NCBI GenBank assembly: GCA_027078675.1 | Contig: JALWWX010000232.1 | Coordinates: 1 to 36,071 of the forward strand | Length of the DNA: 36,071 nucleotides | Origin: Aquificales bacterium | GTDB taxonomy: Bacteria > Aquificota > Aquificia > Aquificales > Aquificaceae | Direction: 5' to 3' | Shown here: one piece after another, positions 8,730 to 16,412 of the stretch | Numbering within the stretch: the stretch's first letter is position 1 | Layout: every line of letters starts with the position of its first letter | Notes under the pieces: generated by a model | What the model was told of the DNA's origin: nothing | The model's database searches: none | The model's input: only the letters and a program-made list of their open reading frames with translations | Position numbers and translations under genes: made by a program

Positions 8730-9850
8730 AAATACTTTTGTTTTCTTCCGTATTTTTTTCATTCTTTTCTATAACTATATATGAGGGAATTATAATTATA
8801 TGGCTAATATTAGTCTTAGTATATGCGATAAAGCAAAGAAAAATTTTTAGAGGGTATTTTACCTTACCTATTTTAATGTTTTCTATACCTCAAATTATCT
8901 CAACTTCTTTATATAATTTTAAGTTTGTATATAAATCACTTGAGCAAGGGTTGTTTTCTTTCATATATTTTTCTACATCTTTTCTAAAATTGACGTATAG
9001 AGACTTAGAGAAACTGAATTATATTATTTTAGCATCAGGATGTATATCTTACGGTTTTTTTATATATAATCTAATAGAGAAAAAAGAAATTGCTTTTGCC
9101 AGAGGTGGGATTATTGAAGTTTCTCTTTTTTCTTCAATATTTGCATTCGTTTCTCTTTCAATGTATTTATATAAAAAACAAAAAATATATCTATTTTTAT
9201 TTTTATTGTCTTCTTTTTTTGTTTTTTTACCTGCGAGAAGATCATATATGATAGGTTACTTTTTGGCTATAGGTCTTTTGCTTTATTTGTTAAGACATAT
9301 TATAAATAAAAAATTATTTTATGGTATTTTATTTTTTTCTGCAGGGCTAATGTTTGCAAGTATTGTTTATTTTCTTCATAAAGATAATCGCTTTAAGTAT
9401 ATGTCTGAAGTTTTGACCGGTAAAACTAAGATCAGTGAAAATGTTGTTAATATTATAACATCCGGAAGATTGGATAAATTTAATAGAGGTGTTGATAGGG
9501 TAAGGAAATCCTGGAGGGAAGGAAATTATATAGCTTTTATATTTGGACACGGTATAGAGAAGGCAAAACCTTATTTATCTCCTCCCTACGAATCCATCTT
9601 CATACTTCAAGAGTTTATTGAGAGAGGTATTATAGGGCTATTAGGTATATTGTTGTTCTTTTACAGATATTTCAGATTGTTTTTTAGATTCTCTATCAGA
9701 AAAAGGGAAGATATCCTTCTTATTCCGTTCCTTATAATACCCGCTGTTAACATAGGTGCTACAATTTTTAATGTTTTTTGGAATGCTATGTTGCCTTTAT
9801 ATGTAATTTTCTTAGGAATTGTTGAATACTTTTATAATAGGAAATCATAA
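8726..9850 (+). CDS. O-antigen ligase/polymerase-like polytopic membrane protein
   Basis: About 10-12 hydrophobic segments cover the protein, with one larger hydrophilic loop (about residues 235-295) before the last three helices. That loop carries SGRLDKFNRGVDRVRKSW, FIFGHGIEKAKPY and PPYESIFILQEFIERGI. This architecture, with GR...W in the big periplasmic loop and a GxG-HN/E-xxx-E pattern, is that of the Wzy/WaaL superfamily (PF04932). It probably joins or polymerises glycan made with the preceding glycosyltransferase. Two starts are possible: ATG 8717 (13-bp overlap) and ATG 8726 (ATGA overlap, used here). The gene is visibly more AT-rich than its neighbours, with many ATA/TTA/TTT codons. 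Confidence 0.75.
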   Translation: MKILLFSSVFFSFFSITIYEGIIIIWLILVLVYAIKQRKIFRGYFTLPILMFSIPQIISTSLYNFKFVYKSLEQGLFSFIYFSTSFLKLTYRDLEKLNYIILASGCISYGFFIYNLIEKKEIAFARGGIIEVSLFSSIFAFVSLSMYLYKKQKIYLFLFLLSSFFVFLPARRSYMIGYFLAIGLLLYLLRHIINKKLFYGILFFSAGLMFASIVYFLHKDNRFKYMSEVLTGKTKISENVVNIITSGRLDKFNRGVDRVRKSWREGNYIAFIFGHGIEKAKPYLSPPYESIFILQEFIERGIIGLLGILLFFYRYFRLFFRFSIRKREDILLIPFLIIPAVNIGATIFNVFWNAMLPLYVIFLGIVEYFYNRKS

Positions 9851-9919
9851 TGTATGGTACATTTTGTTTAAGTGTGGTTATTGATGTATTTCCATATAAG
9901 AGTAGAAGAGGTATGTAGT

Positions 9920-11674
9920 TCAAGGATACTTTGTTGACCTTTCGGAAACAAAAGAAAGGCGGTGCCTGATCAATTTACCTATATCGGATCTCGTAACTAT
10001 TCCCACTATTATTCTTTTGTCCCCCTCGGTTACGACTATAGGAATCCTTCCTATTCCCCTGTTTATCATTATATTGAGTACATCTGATAGCTTTGTATCA
10101 GGGTGTACAAATATGGGATCTTTTGTCATTATATCTTGTATTTTTACTTTTCCCTTTTCTTCTTCCCTTATGCGTGATATGTCACTCTTTGTTACAATCC
10201 CTTGAAGATTTCCTTCCTTAGCGACGGGTATTCCCGATATAAGCTTATTTTTCATAACCTCTTCCGCTTCCTTTACGGTTGCTTCTGGGGGTAAGGTAAT
10301 GGGTTTGTTCATAACTTCCTTCGCCTTGTAATTTTCAAGTATGCTTATACCTATTTCTTCCCTCATAATTGGTGAATCTTCCCTTCTGTTTACCTGGCTC
10401 GGGAATATGCTTTTGTCTCCGCTTACTATATAGGCTATGGATACCGCTATAATTGAAGGAACCAACAAATTATAGCCGTGGGTCATTTCCGCCACAAGTA
10501 TCAGTGTTGAAAGGGGTGCTTTTGCTGCACCGCCGAAAAAGGCTGTCATACCTACTACTGTAAATGAAGCTATATTAAGATAATCTTCTCCGCTTATCAT
10601 GTTTACTATAAGGCTTGATATTGCCCCGAGGGTTCCTCCTATCATTATGGAGGGTCCGAATATTCCCCCTGATCCACCAGATCCGAGTATGAGGGATGCA
10701 CAAAACATTAAAAATAGAGGTGAAAGCATAATGGTTATAATTCCTATGAAATCTATGTGTCCGTCTATTATTATCTGAAGCCAGCCGTAGCCGTTACCTA
10801 TTACAAAGGGATTGATTATACCTATAGAGCCTGTTATAAATCCTGCAATTGCGGGTCTCAGAAAGGGAGGTATGTTTGATTTGGCAAAAGTGTTTTGGAT
10901 TTCCGTGAACATCTTTATGAAAAATCTTATGGAGAAACCGCATATAAAACCAAGAAGGGCATAATATATAAGATGATCCACGGATAAGGATGCTTTGCCG
11001 GAAGTTGGTATATTAAATAGGGGATCAAAGCCCATAAAAGAACCGAAAACTATATAGGAAGTGACAGAAGCTAAAAATCCTGGAACTAAAAGTTCAATAT
11101 CAAAGTCCTTTTTGTAAAAAACCTCCGCGCTTATTATTGCACCTGCGAGCGGTGCCCTGAAGATGGCTGCCACTCCCGCTCCCAAGCCTATAGCTACAAG
11201 TTTTCTCCTTTCCCTTTTGCTGAGCCTTAAAATGTCGGAAAGTAAAGAACCCATACCTGCCCCTATGAGGGCTATGGGTCCTTCCCTTCCTGAGGTACCC
11301 CCAGAGCCTATGAGTATGGCTGAGCTTATTAATTTAACAAACGGTGCCTTTGGATCAATTTTCGCATTGTTAAAATGATAAGCCTTTATGGCGTGATCCG
11401 TGCCAATACCTTCTGATTCCCTTGAAAGGAAGTAAACAATAATACCAGAGATAAGGCCTCCTGCCATGGTTATAAAAGGTAGAAAGTAAGGGTGTTCCAC
11501 AAAGGGTTTTGTCAAAATGTATGTACCTTCGCCAGCAGGTAAGGGATTTATGTAACCCGCAATATCCACAAGTATAAATTCTGTTATTATTTCAATGGAA
11601 TAGTTAAAAAGGACAGCATAAATCCCTATGATTATACCAAGGATTATAGGTGGTAGGAAATTTTTGTGGATCAC
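9920..11674 (-). CDS. ClC-type chloride channel/transporter with C-terminal CBS pair
   Basis: The ClC core spans about residues 8-420: GSGGTSGREGP (gating Glu at 131), LGAGVAAIFRAPLAGAI, and GSGGSGGIFGPS (selectivity-filter region). Two CBS domains follow at about 450-505 and 512-568 (VMNKPITLPP...GIVTKSD, and DIMTKDPIFVHP...GIVTRSD), suggesting nucleotide regulation. Two sites differ from E. coli ClC: the GSGIP anion-site motif aligns with GIGTD (89-93), and the internal proton Glu (E203) aligns with Val185 in SAEVFY, as in eukaryotic ClC channels. The GTG start at 11674 has no SD. A near-consensus -10 (TATAAT on this strand, 11690-11685) lies only ~11 bp upstream. Confidence 0.9.
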   Translation of the reverse strand: MIHKNFLPPIILGIIIGIYAVLFNYSIEIITEFILVDIAGYINPLPAGEGTYILTKPFVEHPYFLPFITMAGGLISGIIVYFLSRESEGIGTDHAIKAYHFNNAKIDPKAPFVKLISSAILIGSGGTSGREGPIALIGAGMGSLLSDILRLSKRERRKLVAIGLGAGVAAIFRAPLAGAIISAEVFYKKDFDIELLVPGFLASVTSYIVFGSFMGFDPLFNIPTSGKASLSVDHLIYYALLGFICGFSIRFFIKMFTEIQNTFAKSNIPPFLRPAIAGFITGSIGIINPFVIGNGYGWLQIIIDGHIDFIGIITIMLSPLFLMFCASLILGSGGSGGIFGPSIMIGGTLGAISSLIVNMISGEDYLNIASFTVVGMTAFFGGAAKAPLSTLILVAEMTHGYNLLVPSIIAVSIAYIVSGDKSIFPSQVNRREDSPIMREEIGISILENYKAKEVMNKPITLPPEATVKEAEEVMKNKLISGIPVAKEGNLQGIVTKSDISRIREEEKGKVKIQDIMTKDPIFVHPDTKLSDVLNIMINRGIGRIPIVVTEGDKRIIVGIVTRSDIGKLIRHRLSFVSERSTKYP

Positions 11675-11689
11675 TTTATATATTATTAT

Positions 11690-12571
11690 ATGATAAGGAT
11701 TTTACCTTTTTTGTTAGTCATTGTATTTCAAAGTTACGGATTTTCCGTTGAAAAGTTTTTCTATCTTATGGGAACATATAGCACAATGGATCTTGATAAT
11801 CCTGATGATATAAGGAGGGCTTATAAGTATTTAAGGAAACTGGAAAATAAAATGAGCACATACCTGGCGGAGTCTGAGGTTTCCCTTATAAACAGATATG
11901 CAGGTATTAAACCCGTAAAGGTATCCGGAGAAATTGTGGAAGTTATTATGGAAGCATTAAAAATATCAGAAAAGACCTATGGATATTTTGACATAACAGT
12001 CGGAGCTTATACTATAAACCACGTGCGTAAAAGGTTATTGAAAAAGGAGGAAGCTTTAAGGTTGATAAACTACAAAGATGTTGTGGTTAACGGAGACAAG
12101 GTGTTTTTAAGGAAAAAAGGTATGGCTATTGATCTCGGCGGTATAGGGAAAGGGTATGCCTTAGAAAAGGTCCATGACTATCTGAATGTTGAAAGGGGAT
12201 TTATAAGCATAGGGGGTGATATGAAGATATGGGGTATGAGGAAGTCAATAGCTATATTGGATCCTTTAGAGGAAAGTATCATCGCATTTTTTGTCAATAG
12301 GGGAGACCTGTGTATATCCACATCAGGAAATTATCATCAGGATCATATAAGAACACAAAACAGAAACATTATACAGGTTACCGTCTTACACAGAAATTGT
12401 ACTTACGCTGATGCCTACGCTACCGCTTTATTTGCTATGCCTGAGGGGGAGATTAAAAGGTTTTTAAATGAAAATGAAGATGTTGGTGTATTTATTTTGT
12501 ACAAGAATAGGGAGGTTTATGTTAATTCCGCATTTTTGTCCTACTGTGAAAAATTTAAAATAGTTGAATAA
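11690..12571 (+). CDS. apbE: FAD:protein FMN transferase (ApbE), exported
   Basis: ApbE attaches FMN covalently to a Thr in target proteins outside the cytoplasm. Motifs seen are MGTYSTMDL near the mature N-terminus, the Mg/FAD-binding DLGGIGKGYALEKV, SIGGDMKIWG, and the C-terminal metal site YADAYATALFAM. The first ~18 residues (IRILPFLLVIVFQSYGFS) form a signal peptide without a lipobox Cys. I prefer ATG 11690 because it starts at the signal peptide. GTG 11666 would add eight residues and overlap the divergent clc start by 9 bp. The next gene encodes a likely substrate with a flavinylation motif, which strengthens the call. Confidence 0.9.
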   Translation: MIRILPFLLVIVFQSYGFSVEKFFYLMGTYSTMDLDNPDDIRRAYKYLRKLENKMSTYLAESEVSLINRYAGIKPVKVSGEIVEVIMEALKISEKTYGYFDITVGAYTINHVRKRLLKKEEALRLINYKDVVVNGDKVFLRKKGMAIDLGGIGKGYALEKVHDYLNVERGFISIGGDMKIWGMRKSIAILDPLEESIIAFFVNRGDLCISTSGNYHQDHIRTQNRNIIQVTVLHRNCTYADAYATALFAMPEGEIKRFLNENEDVGVFILYKNREVYVNSAFLSYCEKFKIVE

Positions 12572-12616
12572 ATATATGACTTTTGTCATTGTTGAACTGT
12601 GTTTTTGAGATGATAA

Positions 12617-12631
12617 TGAAATTAAATTTCA
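12617..12631. promoter_or_regulatory. 15-bp perfect palindrome upstream of the FMN-binding gene
   Basis: TGAAATTAAATTTCA is a perfect inverted repeat centred on A12624, six bases before the ATG at 12638. It is followed by an overlapping direct repeat AATTTCAATTTCAAT. It lies in the only sizeable gap (66 bp) inside the apbE-to-hfq gene run. It could be an operator, or a weak hairpin occluding the start codon. No SD is present between it and the ATG. AT-rich palindromes arise easily by chance, so this is tentative. Confidence 0.35.
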
Positions 12632-12637
12632 ATTTCA

Positions 12638-13165
12638 ATGGCTGTGAAGGTAATTATTATGGTTATGGCTTCTTTAACCTTTGCTTATTCAAAGGTTGAT
12701 GTCACTAAGTATATAAGATTTTATTATCCGGATTCTGTAATAGAGATTAGAAATATAATCCTCAGCAAGGAACAGGTTAAAAGAGCAAGTAAGTTGGCAA
12801 AGGTAAAGATAAGATCAAGGCTTGTATCCTTTTACCTCATTAAGGATAAATCTGGTAACATAGTTGCATACGCTTATATAGATACTCACCGTGTCAGGAC
12901 AAAACCGGAAACAGTTCTTTACATAATTAGCAGAAATGGAGAGCTTGAAGTAGCAGAAGTTATAGCCTTTCTTGAGCCTCCCGAATATAAAGCTGATGAA
13001 AGATGGTTGAGCATATTTAAAGGAAAATCCCTGCATAAAGACAAATTGGCATTAAGGAGGGATATCCCTAATATAACTGGTGCTACCCTTACTGCAAGAG
13101 CAATTACTAAAAGTGTAAGAAAAGTGCTTGCGTTGTGGCAGGTTGTGTTTGGGGATAAGAAATGA
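12638..13165 (+). CDS. Exported FMN-binding domain protein, predicted ApbE substrate
   Basis: The start is a hydrophobic export signal (VKVIIMVMASLTFAYS). The rest is a compact ~150-residue domain ending in DIPNITGATLTARAITKSVRKVLA. ITGATLTARA fits the flavinylation consensus (S/T-G-A-T/S-x-T) of FMN-binding domains as in NqrC and RnfG, in which the final Thr receives FMN as a phosphoester from ApbE. It lies directly downstream of apbE and overlaps the next membrane-protein gene by 4 bp. The likely role is an extracytoplasmic one-electron flavin carrier. ATG 12638 is used; GTG 12644 is an alternative. No SD is visible. Confidence 0.82.
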   Translation: MAVKVIIMVMASLTFAYSKVDVTKYIRFYYPDSVIEIRNIILSKEQVKRASKLAKVKIRSRLVSFYLIKDKSGNIVAYAYIDTHRVRTKPETVLYIISRNGELEVAEVIAFLEPPEYKADERWLSIFKGKSLHKDKLALRRDIPNITGATLTARAITKSVRKVLALWQVVFGDKK

Positions 13166-14121
13166 GAATTTTTGTACAGAATGGCTCAAGAACCCAATAT
13201 ATGAAACATTTGATGATACTTATAGTTTTATTTTCTGGTTTGTTTTGGGGAGTTGATATTATAAACGCTTTTATGATTTACGGATACTCTTACGAAGATG
13301 TATATCTTTATTTCTACTCCGATTTTGAATATCCTGAAATTGCCCCCTTTAATGCCTTAATAGAAAATGTTCATATAAATCTTTACACGTCACTTTTATT
13401 TAATGTTTTTTTCTTACCCTTATTTTTAAAGCTCTATCCTAATAAAAAGTTTGCTTTTATTATATCTCTTATTATTTTTGCTTTATCTCTTTTATATTCC
13501 GTTTCTGATATAGCGGTATATCTGTGGGGTGTTATCTTTATATATATTAAGTTAATATCTTTTCTGAGCTATAAGGTTTTATCTCTGGTGGCATTGGCCA
13601 TTACATTTATATTAATCGTTTATAAACAAGTGGGAAGGGTTTATGTCGGTGGTGTTAACTTTATTGTTCTAATTTTTTCTTTTTCCTCTCTCTTTTTCTT
13701 ACTTATAAATTTGATTATGTTTTACACTAAACTGGGTTTTAATCCGGAGAATATTTATTACTATTACAATGGAAATGAAGAGCTATTTATAAAGGGTAAG
13801 AGTTTTGAAAGTATAATATCTGTTCTTGCATTACATATAGTGAGCGGAGGTGTGTTTGTTTTTGTCTTAAGCCATTTCTATATATTCACTGAATTTATTT
13901 ACAAGGGTATTGCCATCTATCTATCGTTTGTTTCAGCGATTATAGAATTTTTAAGCGGACTTTTTATAAAAATGGGGCTTTTTATTTTTACATACATTAA
14001 GCTAATTTCCTTCTTTATGATGGAATTCCTGCTTGCATTTATTACACTTTATGTTATAAAAGATATATTAAAAGGCAAATTGCAATGGACATCCGAAAAA
14101 AGTTCTCAGGAGCGATCATAG
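13162..14121 (+). CDS. Polytopic inner-membrane protein of unknown function
   Basis: Not recognised. It has about eight hydrophobic helices (approx. 15-38, 72-91, 97-112, 118-132, 138-154, 164-188, 217-245, 248-300 as two or three segments). An extracytoplasmic-looking loop near 40-70 is rich in Tyr, Asp and Glu (YSYEDVYLYFYSDFEYPEI). The His residues in or at membrane segments are H71 (ENVHINLY) and H225/H238 (LHIVSGGVFVFVLSHF); the 13-residue spacing of the last pair on one helix is compatible with b-haem ligation, but that is inference. ATGA overlap with the FMN-binding gene suggests the two proteins work together, perhaps as quinol-to-flavin electron transfer. M14 is an alternative start. 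Confidence 0.7.
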   Translation: MRIFVQNGSRTQYMKHLMILIVLFSGLFWGVDIINAFMIYGYSYEDVYLYFYSDFEYPEIAPFNALIENVHINLYTSLLFNVFFLPLFLKLYPNKKFAFIISLIIFALSLLYSVSDIAVYLWGVIFIYIKLISFLSYKVLSLVALAITFILIVYKQVGRVYVGGVNFIVLIFSFSSLFFLLINLIMFYTKLGFNPENIYYYYNGNEELFIKGKSFESIISVLALHIVSGGVFVFVLSHFYIFTEFIYKGIAIYLSFVSAIIEFLSGLFIKMGLFIFTYIKLISFFMMEFLLAFITLYVIKDILKGKLQWTSEKSSQERS

Positions 14122-15065
14122 GTTCATCTCTCGGGGACGCTATAGGTAAGTGTGTAGAGGATATTACTAAGTATGATGTATATGAATTTTATGGAGGTCC
14201 TCTGAGAGGTTTCGCAGAACCTCATCCATTAAGTCCTGCCCACGGTAGAAAGCCGGAGGAAACCTCAGATGAAACTACCGTGTTTCGCATCTTGTTGGAA
14301 AGCATAATTGAGAGGAAAGAGATAGACGTTCAGGACTTTATAAGAAGGTTAATAATATGGTATGAGGATGAGTCTTCTCACAGATATCCCGATCCTACTC
14401 TTCTTACTGCAATTGATCTACTTTCAAGGGGATCCAGTCCTGCCTTGTACGGTTTAACCTCCGCCTCTGTTGAAGGTATACTCAGAAGTGTTGCTGTGGG
14501 ATTGTATCACTATTACAATCCCCTCCTTGCAGCGGAGGGTAGTAGGGTTGTTTCTTTACTAACTCACAGGAGTGAATATATATCAGCTGGTTCTGCTGTT
14601 TTGGGGGCTTTTATTTCCATGCTTGTATCAGATTGCGAGATAGGTTCCGTGGACGAAAAAATAGATCTTATAAATAAGTTACAAAGAATTTCAGATAGTA
14701 GCAGGCTTAACAAAGCGTTGGATAAAGTTAAGGAGCTATTATTGAATGGAGCTGATGTTGATACCGCCATATTTGAGTTGGGAAACGGGAGTTTTGTACT
14801 TGAATCCCTACCTCTTTCTGTCTTTATATTTCTTTCGCACGCTGACGATCCAGAGGAGGCTTTTTGGCAAGGTGTCAATTCCTACGGCGAGTTCGGCGGT
14901 GATACCGACTCAATAGGATTTATGGTAGGAGCTTTCGTGGGGGCAAAATTCGGCGTGGATGTTTTCCCCAAGGAGCTTGTTGATAATCTTGAAAATTCAG
15001 GTTATTATATAAATATCGCAAATAAACTTACGGATATTATTAAAGAATCTGTTAAAGGAGGATAG
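14085..15065 (+). CDS. ADP-ribosylglycohydrolase (DraG/ARH) family protein
   Basis: The fold is identified by the start [20 protein letters not shown], the first metal motif [17 protein letters not shown], and the second metal motif [26 protein letters not shown]/DraG enzymes remove ADP-ribose from proteins or small molecules using two Mg or Mn ions. The usual (T/S)DDT of the first motif is S-D-E-T here, a conservative change at a metal ligand. At 326 residues it is a normal single domain. It overlaps the preceding membrane-protein gene by 37 bp and ends 5 bp before hfq. The substrate is unknown; no ADP-ribosyltransferase or nitrogenase gene is nearby, so a DraG role is not supported. Confidence 0.85.
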   Translation: MDIRKKFSGAIIGSSLGDAIGKCVEDITKYDVYEFYGGPLRGFAEPHPLSPAHGRKPEETSDETTVFRILLESIIERKEIDVQDFIRRLIIWYEDESSHRYPDPTLLTAIDLLSRGSSPALYGLTSASVEGILRSVAVGLYHYYNPLLAAEGSRVVSLLTHRSEYISAGSAVLGAFISMLVSDCEIGSVDEKIDLINKLQRISDSSRLNKALDKVKELLLNGADVDTAIFELGNGSFVLESLPLSVFIFLSHADDPEEAFWQGVNSYGEFGGDTDSIGFMVGAFVGAKFGVDVFPKELVDNLENSGYYINIANKLTDIIKESVKGG

Positions 15066-15070
15066 AGAAA

Positions 15071-15313
15071 ATGGCCTATAAGTTACAGGAGAGTTTTCTG
15101 AACACAGCAAGAAAAAGAAGGGTTAAGGTATCAATATACTTGGTTAACGGTGTAAGATTACAAGGAAGAATAAAGTCTATAGACCTTTTTACCATTTTGC
15201 TTGAGGATTCAAGACAACAAACCCTTGTCTATAAACATGCGATAACAACAATAATACCACATGAAAGGATAGAAATAGAATTTGAAGAAGAAGGAGTGCC
15301 GGGAGCCTCTTAA
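15071..15313 (+). CDS. hfq: RNA chaperone Hfq
   Basis: Hfq is a hexameric Sm-like RNA chaperone. Sm1 reads [23 protein letters not shown] and Sm2 is [10 protein letters not shown]. The proximal-face residues Q6-E7-S8-F9-L10 (KLQESFLN) and the YKHA motif are intact. At 80 residues it closely matches, from memory, the structurally characterised Aquifex aeolicus Hfq. AAAGGAGGA lies about 9 nt before the ATG. It is the last gene of the apbE-to-hfq run. Its TAA stop shares bases with the stop of the convergent ferredoxin gene. Confidence 0.97.
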   Translation: MAYKLQESFLNTARKRRVKVSIYLVNGVRLQGRIKSIDLFTILLEDSRQQTLVYKHAITTIIPHERIEIEFEEEGVPGAS

Positions 15314-15335
15314 AGAAGACCCGGCGGTTTTCCTT
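15298..15335 (+). terminator. Rho-independent terminator overlapping the hfq and ferredoxin stops
   Basis: GCCGGG (15298-15303) pairs with CCCGGC (15320-15325). Inside, TCTT and AAGA can add a second stem. GGTTTTCCTTTT follows on the plus strand. The loop contains the overlapping TTAA stop codons of both convergent genes. The U-tract is on the plus-strand side only, so it is best read as the hfq terminator. Confidence 0.6.
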
Positions 15336-15642
15336 TTGAAACAACAAGCCTTTCTACGGGCTTATCACCTTTCAGGTGGCTTTCTATTATTTCGTCTATA
15401 TCTTCCGATTTGACATTTCCGTACCATACCCCTTCGGGATATACAACTATTGTAGGACCTATTGCGCATGGACCTAAGCAACCAGTAGGTGTAACCGCCA
15501 CATTCATCATAAGGTCTGGATCCATTTGAATTTTCTCCATAAGGGTTTGATAAATTTCCCTACTTCCCTTGTCTGCGCAGGAACCCATCGGGTGACCAGG
15601 AGGTCTTTGATTAACACATACAAACACGTGTTTAAATCCCAT
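15310..15642 (-). CDS. Thioredoxin-like [2Fe-2S] ferredoxin
   Basis: A small electron carrier with a thioredoxin fold. Its Cys ligands are at positions 9, 22, 55 and 59 ([17 protein letters not shown]), exactly the pattern of Aquifex aeolicus Fd4, which it resembles from start ([10 protein letters not shown]) to end ([13 protein letters not shown]). It is related to the NuoE C-terminal domain and to Clostridium pasteurianum-type 2Fe ferredoxin. The length of 110 residues is typical. AAAGGAGGT is 5-6 nt upstream of the ATG. The partner is unknown. It ends inside the terminator shared with hfq. Confidence 0.93.
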   Translation of the reverse strand: MGFKHVFVCVNQRPPGHPMGSCADKGSREIYQTLMEKIQMDPDLMMNVAVTPTGCLGPCAIGPTIVVYPEGVWYGNVKSEDIDEIIESHLKGDKPVERLVVSKGKPPGLL

Positions 15643-15708
15643 CTTCCACCTCCTTTGGAGTGTGCAATTATTTTATCAGTAAGGTTTTGGAATATATTAT
15701 GAGTTTTA

Positions 15709-16377
15709 TCACTTTAAGACTTTACCTGTTGCTTTGTAAAACACAATAAGATCCAAAGTTGCCATATCCATATTCATTTCTCTGCTAATATCTTCAACCC
15801 TTTTTTCTGTTTCTTCATAAATTTTGGGGGTCAAAGTTTTGAAAGGTTTTATAAGTTTATTGGATACCAGAAACCTTATAACATGTCTGTCAAGTATTGC
15901 TATGTTTTTAAAACCTATATTTCTCAGGAAATGAGAGGCTTCTTTGTAACCCATTCCCTTTATTTTTAATGGGGATGAAGGATTTGCAATAAGCCTTCTT
16001 ATTGTTTTAGGATCTTCTTCCTTTAGAATTTTCAAAAGTTTCTCTATTTTGGATCTTGCCCCTGCAATTCTTTCTGCCCTCTGTTGGGGAAATCTGTGTC
16101 CGTACATTTTGAGTTTATTAGTAAGTTCATCTACACTAAATTTTTTAAACCCCTCTATTCCTATATTTGCTTGTATCCTTATACCCCTTTCCGCGGAGAA
16201 GTTTGCTGTTAAAAGACAAAAAGAAAGCTCAGAGAAGATATCGGCTTTGTATTCTAAGTCTATGTAGGGTTTAAAATTAAATAAGGTCTCTCCCTTTTCT
16301 CCCAGTTTTTTGAATTCTTTTATTCTTTGCCTTATATGTTTATAAACATCAGCTTCTATATTAAAGGGGTTATTCAT
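15709..16377 (-). CDS. ogg: N-glycosylase/DNA lyase (type 2 8-oxoguanine DNA glycosylase)
   Basis: A base-excision repair enzyme for 8-oxoguanine with AP-lyase activity. The helix-hairpin-helix segment is IKGMGYKEASHFLRNIGF, giving catalytic Lys145. The aspartate is Asp163 in ILDRHVIRFL, and the 18-residue spacing equals that of archaeal Ogg2. No FeS Cys cluster is present, as expected for this family. The 222-residue length fits. The ATG lies only 6 nt after the porin terminator stem, with no SD, so expression may depend on read-through or a leaderless start. Oxidative-damage repair suits an aerobic thermophile. Confidence 0.88.
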   Translation of the reverse strand: MNNPFNIEADVYKHIRQRIKEFKKLGEKGETLFNFKPYIDLEYKADIFSELSFCLLTANFSAERGIRIQANIGIEGFKKFSVDELTNKLKMYGHRFPQQRAERIAGARSKIEKLLKILKEEDPKTIRRLIANPSSPLKIKGMGYKEASHFLRNIGFKNIAILDRHVIRFLVSNKLIKPFKTLTPKIYEETEKRVEDISREMNMDMATLDLIVFYKATGKVLK

Positions 16378-16383
16378 TTATTA

Positions 16384-16406
16384 AAGGGGCGGGACTCCCG
16401 CCCCTT
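16384..16406 (-). terminator. Rho-independent terminator of the porin gene
   Basis: A 10-bp perfect stem, AAGGGGCGGG with CCCGCCCCTT, and a 3-nt loop, starting 6 bases beyond the porin TAA. On the minus strand it is followed by TTTAATAA, a weak U-tract that runs into the ogg start codon. Confidence 0.75.
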
Positions 16407-16412
16407 CTTTTG

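Noticed and set aside
9851-9919. Terminator or small gene between the ligase-like gene and clc
   Set aside because: No stable stem with T-tract and no frame with a start signal in these 69 bases.
12608-12625. Fur-box-like GATGATAATGAAATT upstream of the FMN-binding gene
   Set aside because: Only one GATAAT-type half matches well; the palindrome here has a different centre and sequence.
14085-15065. DraG role in nitrogenase regulation
   Set aside because: No draT or nif gene nearby and the metal motif differs; only the superfamily can be supported.
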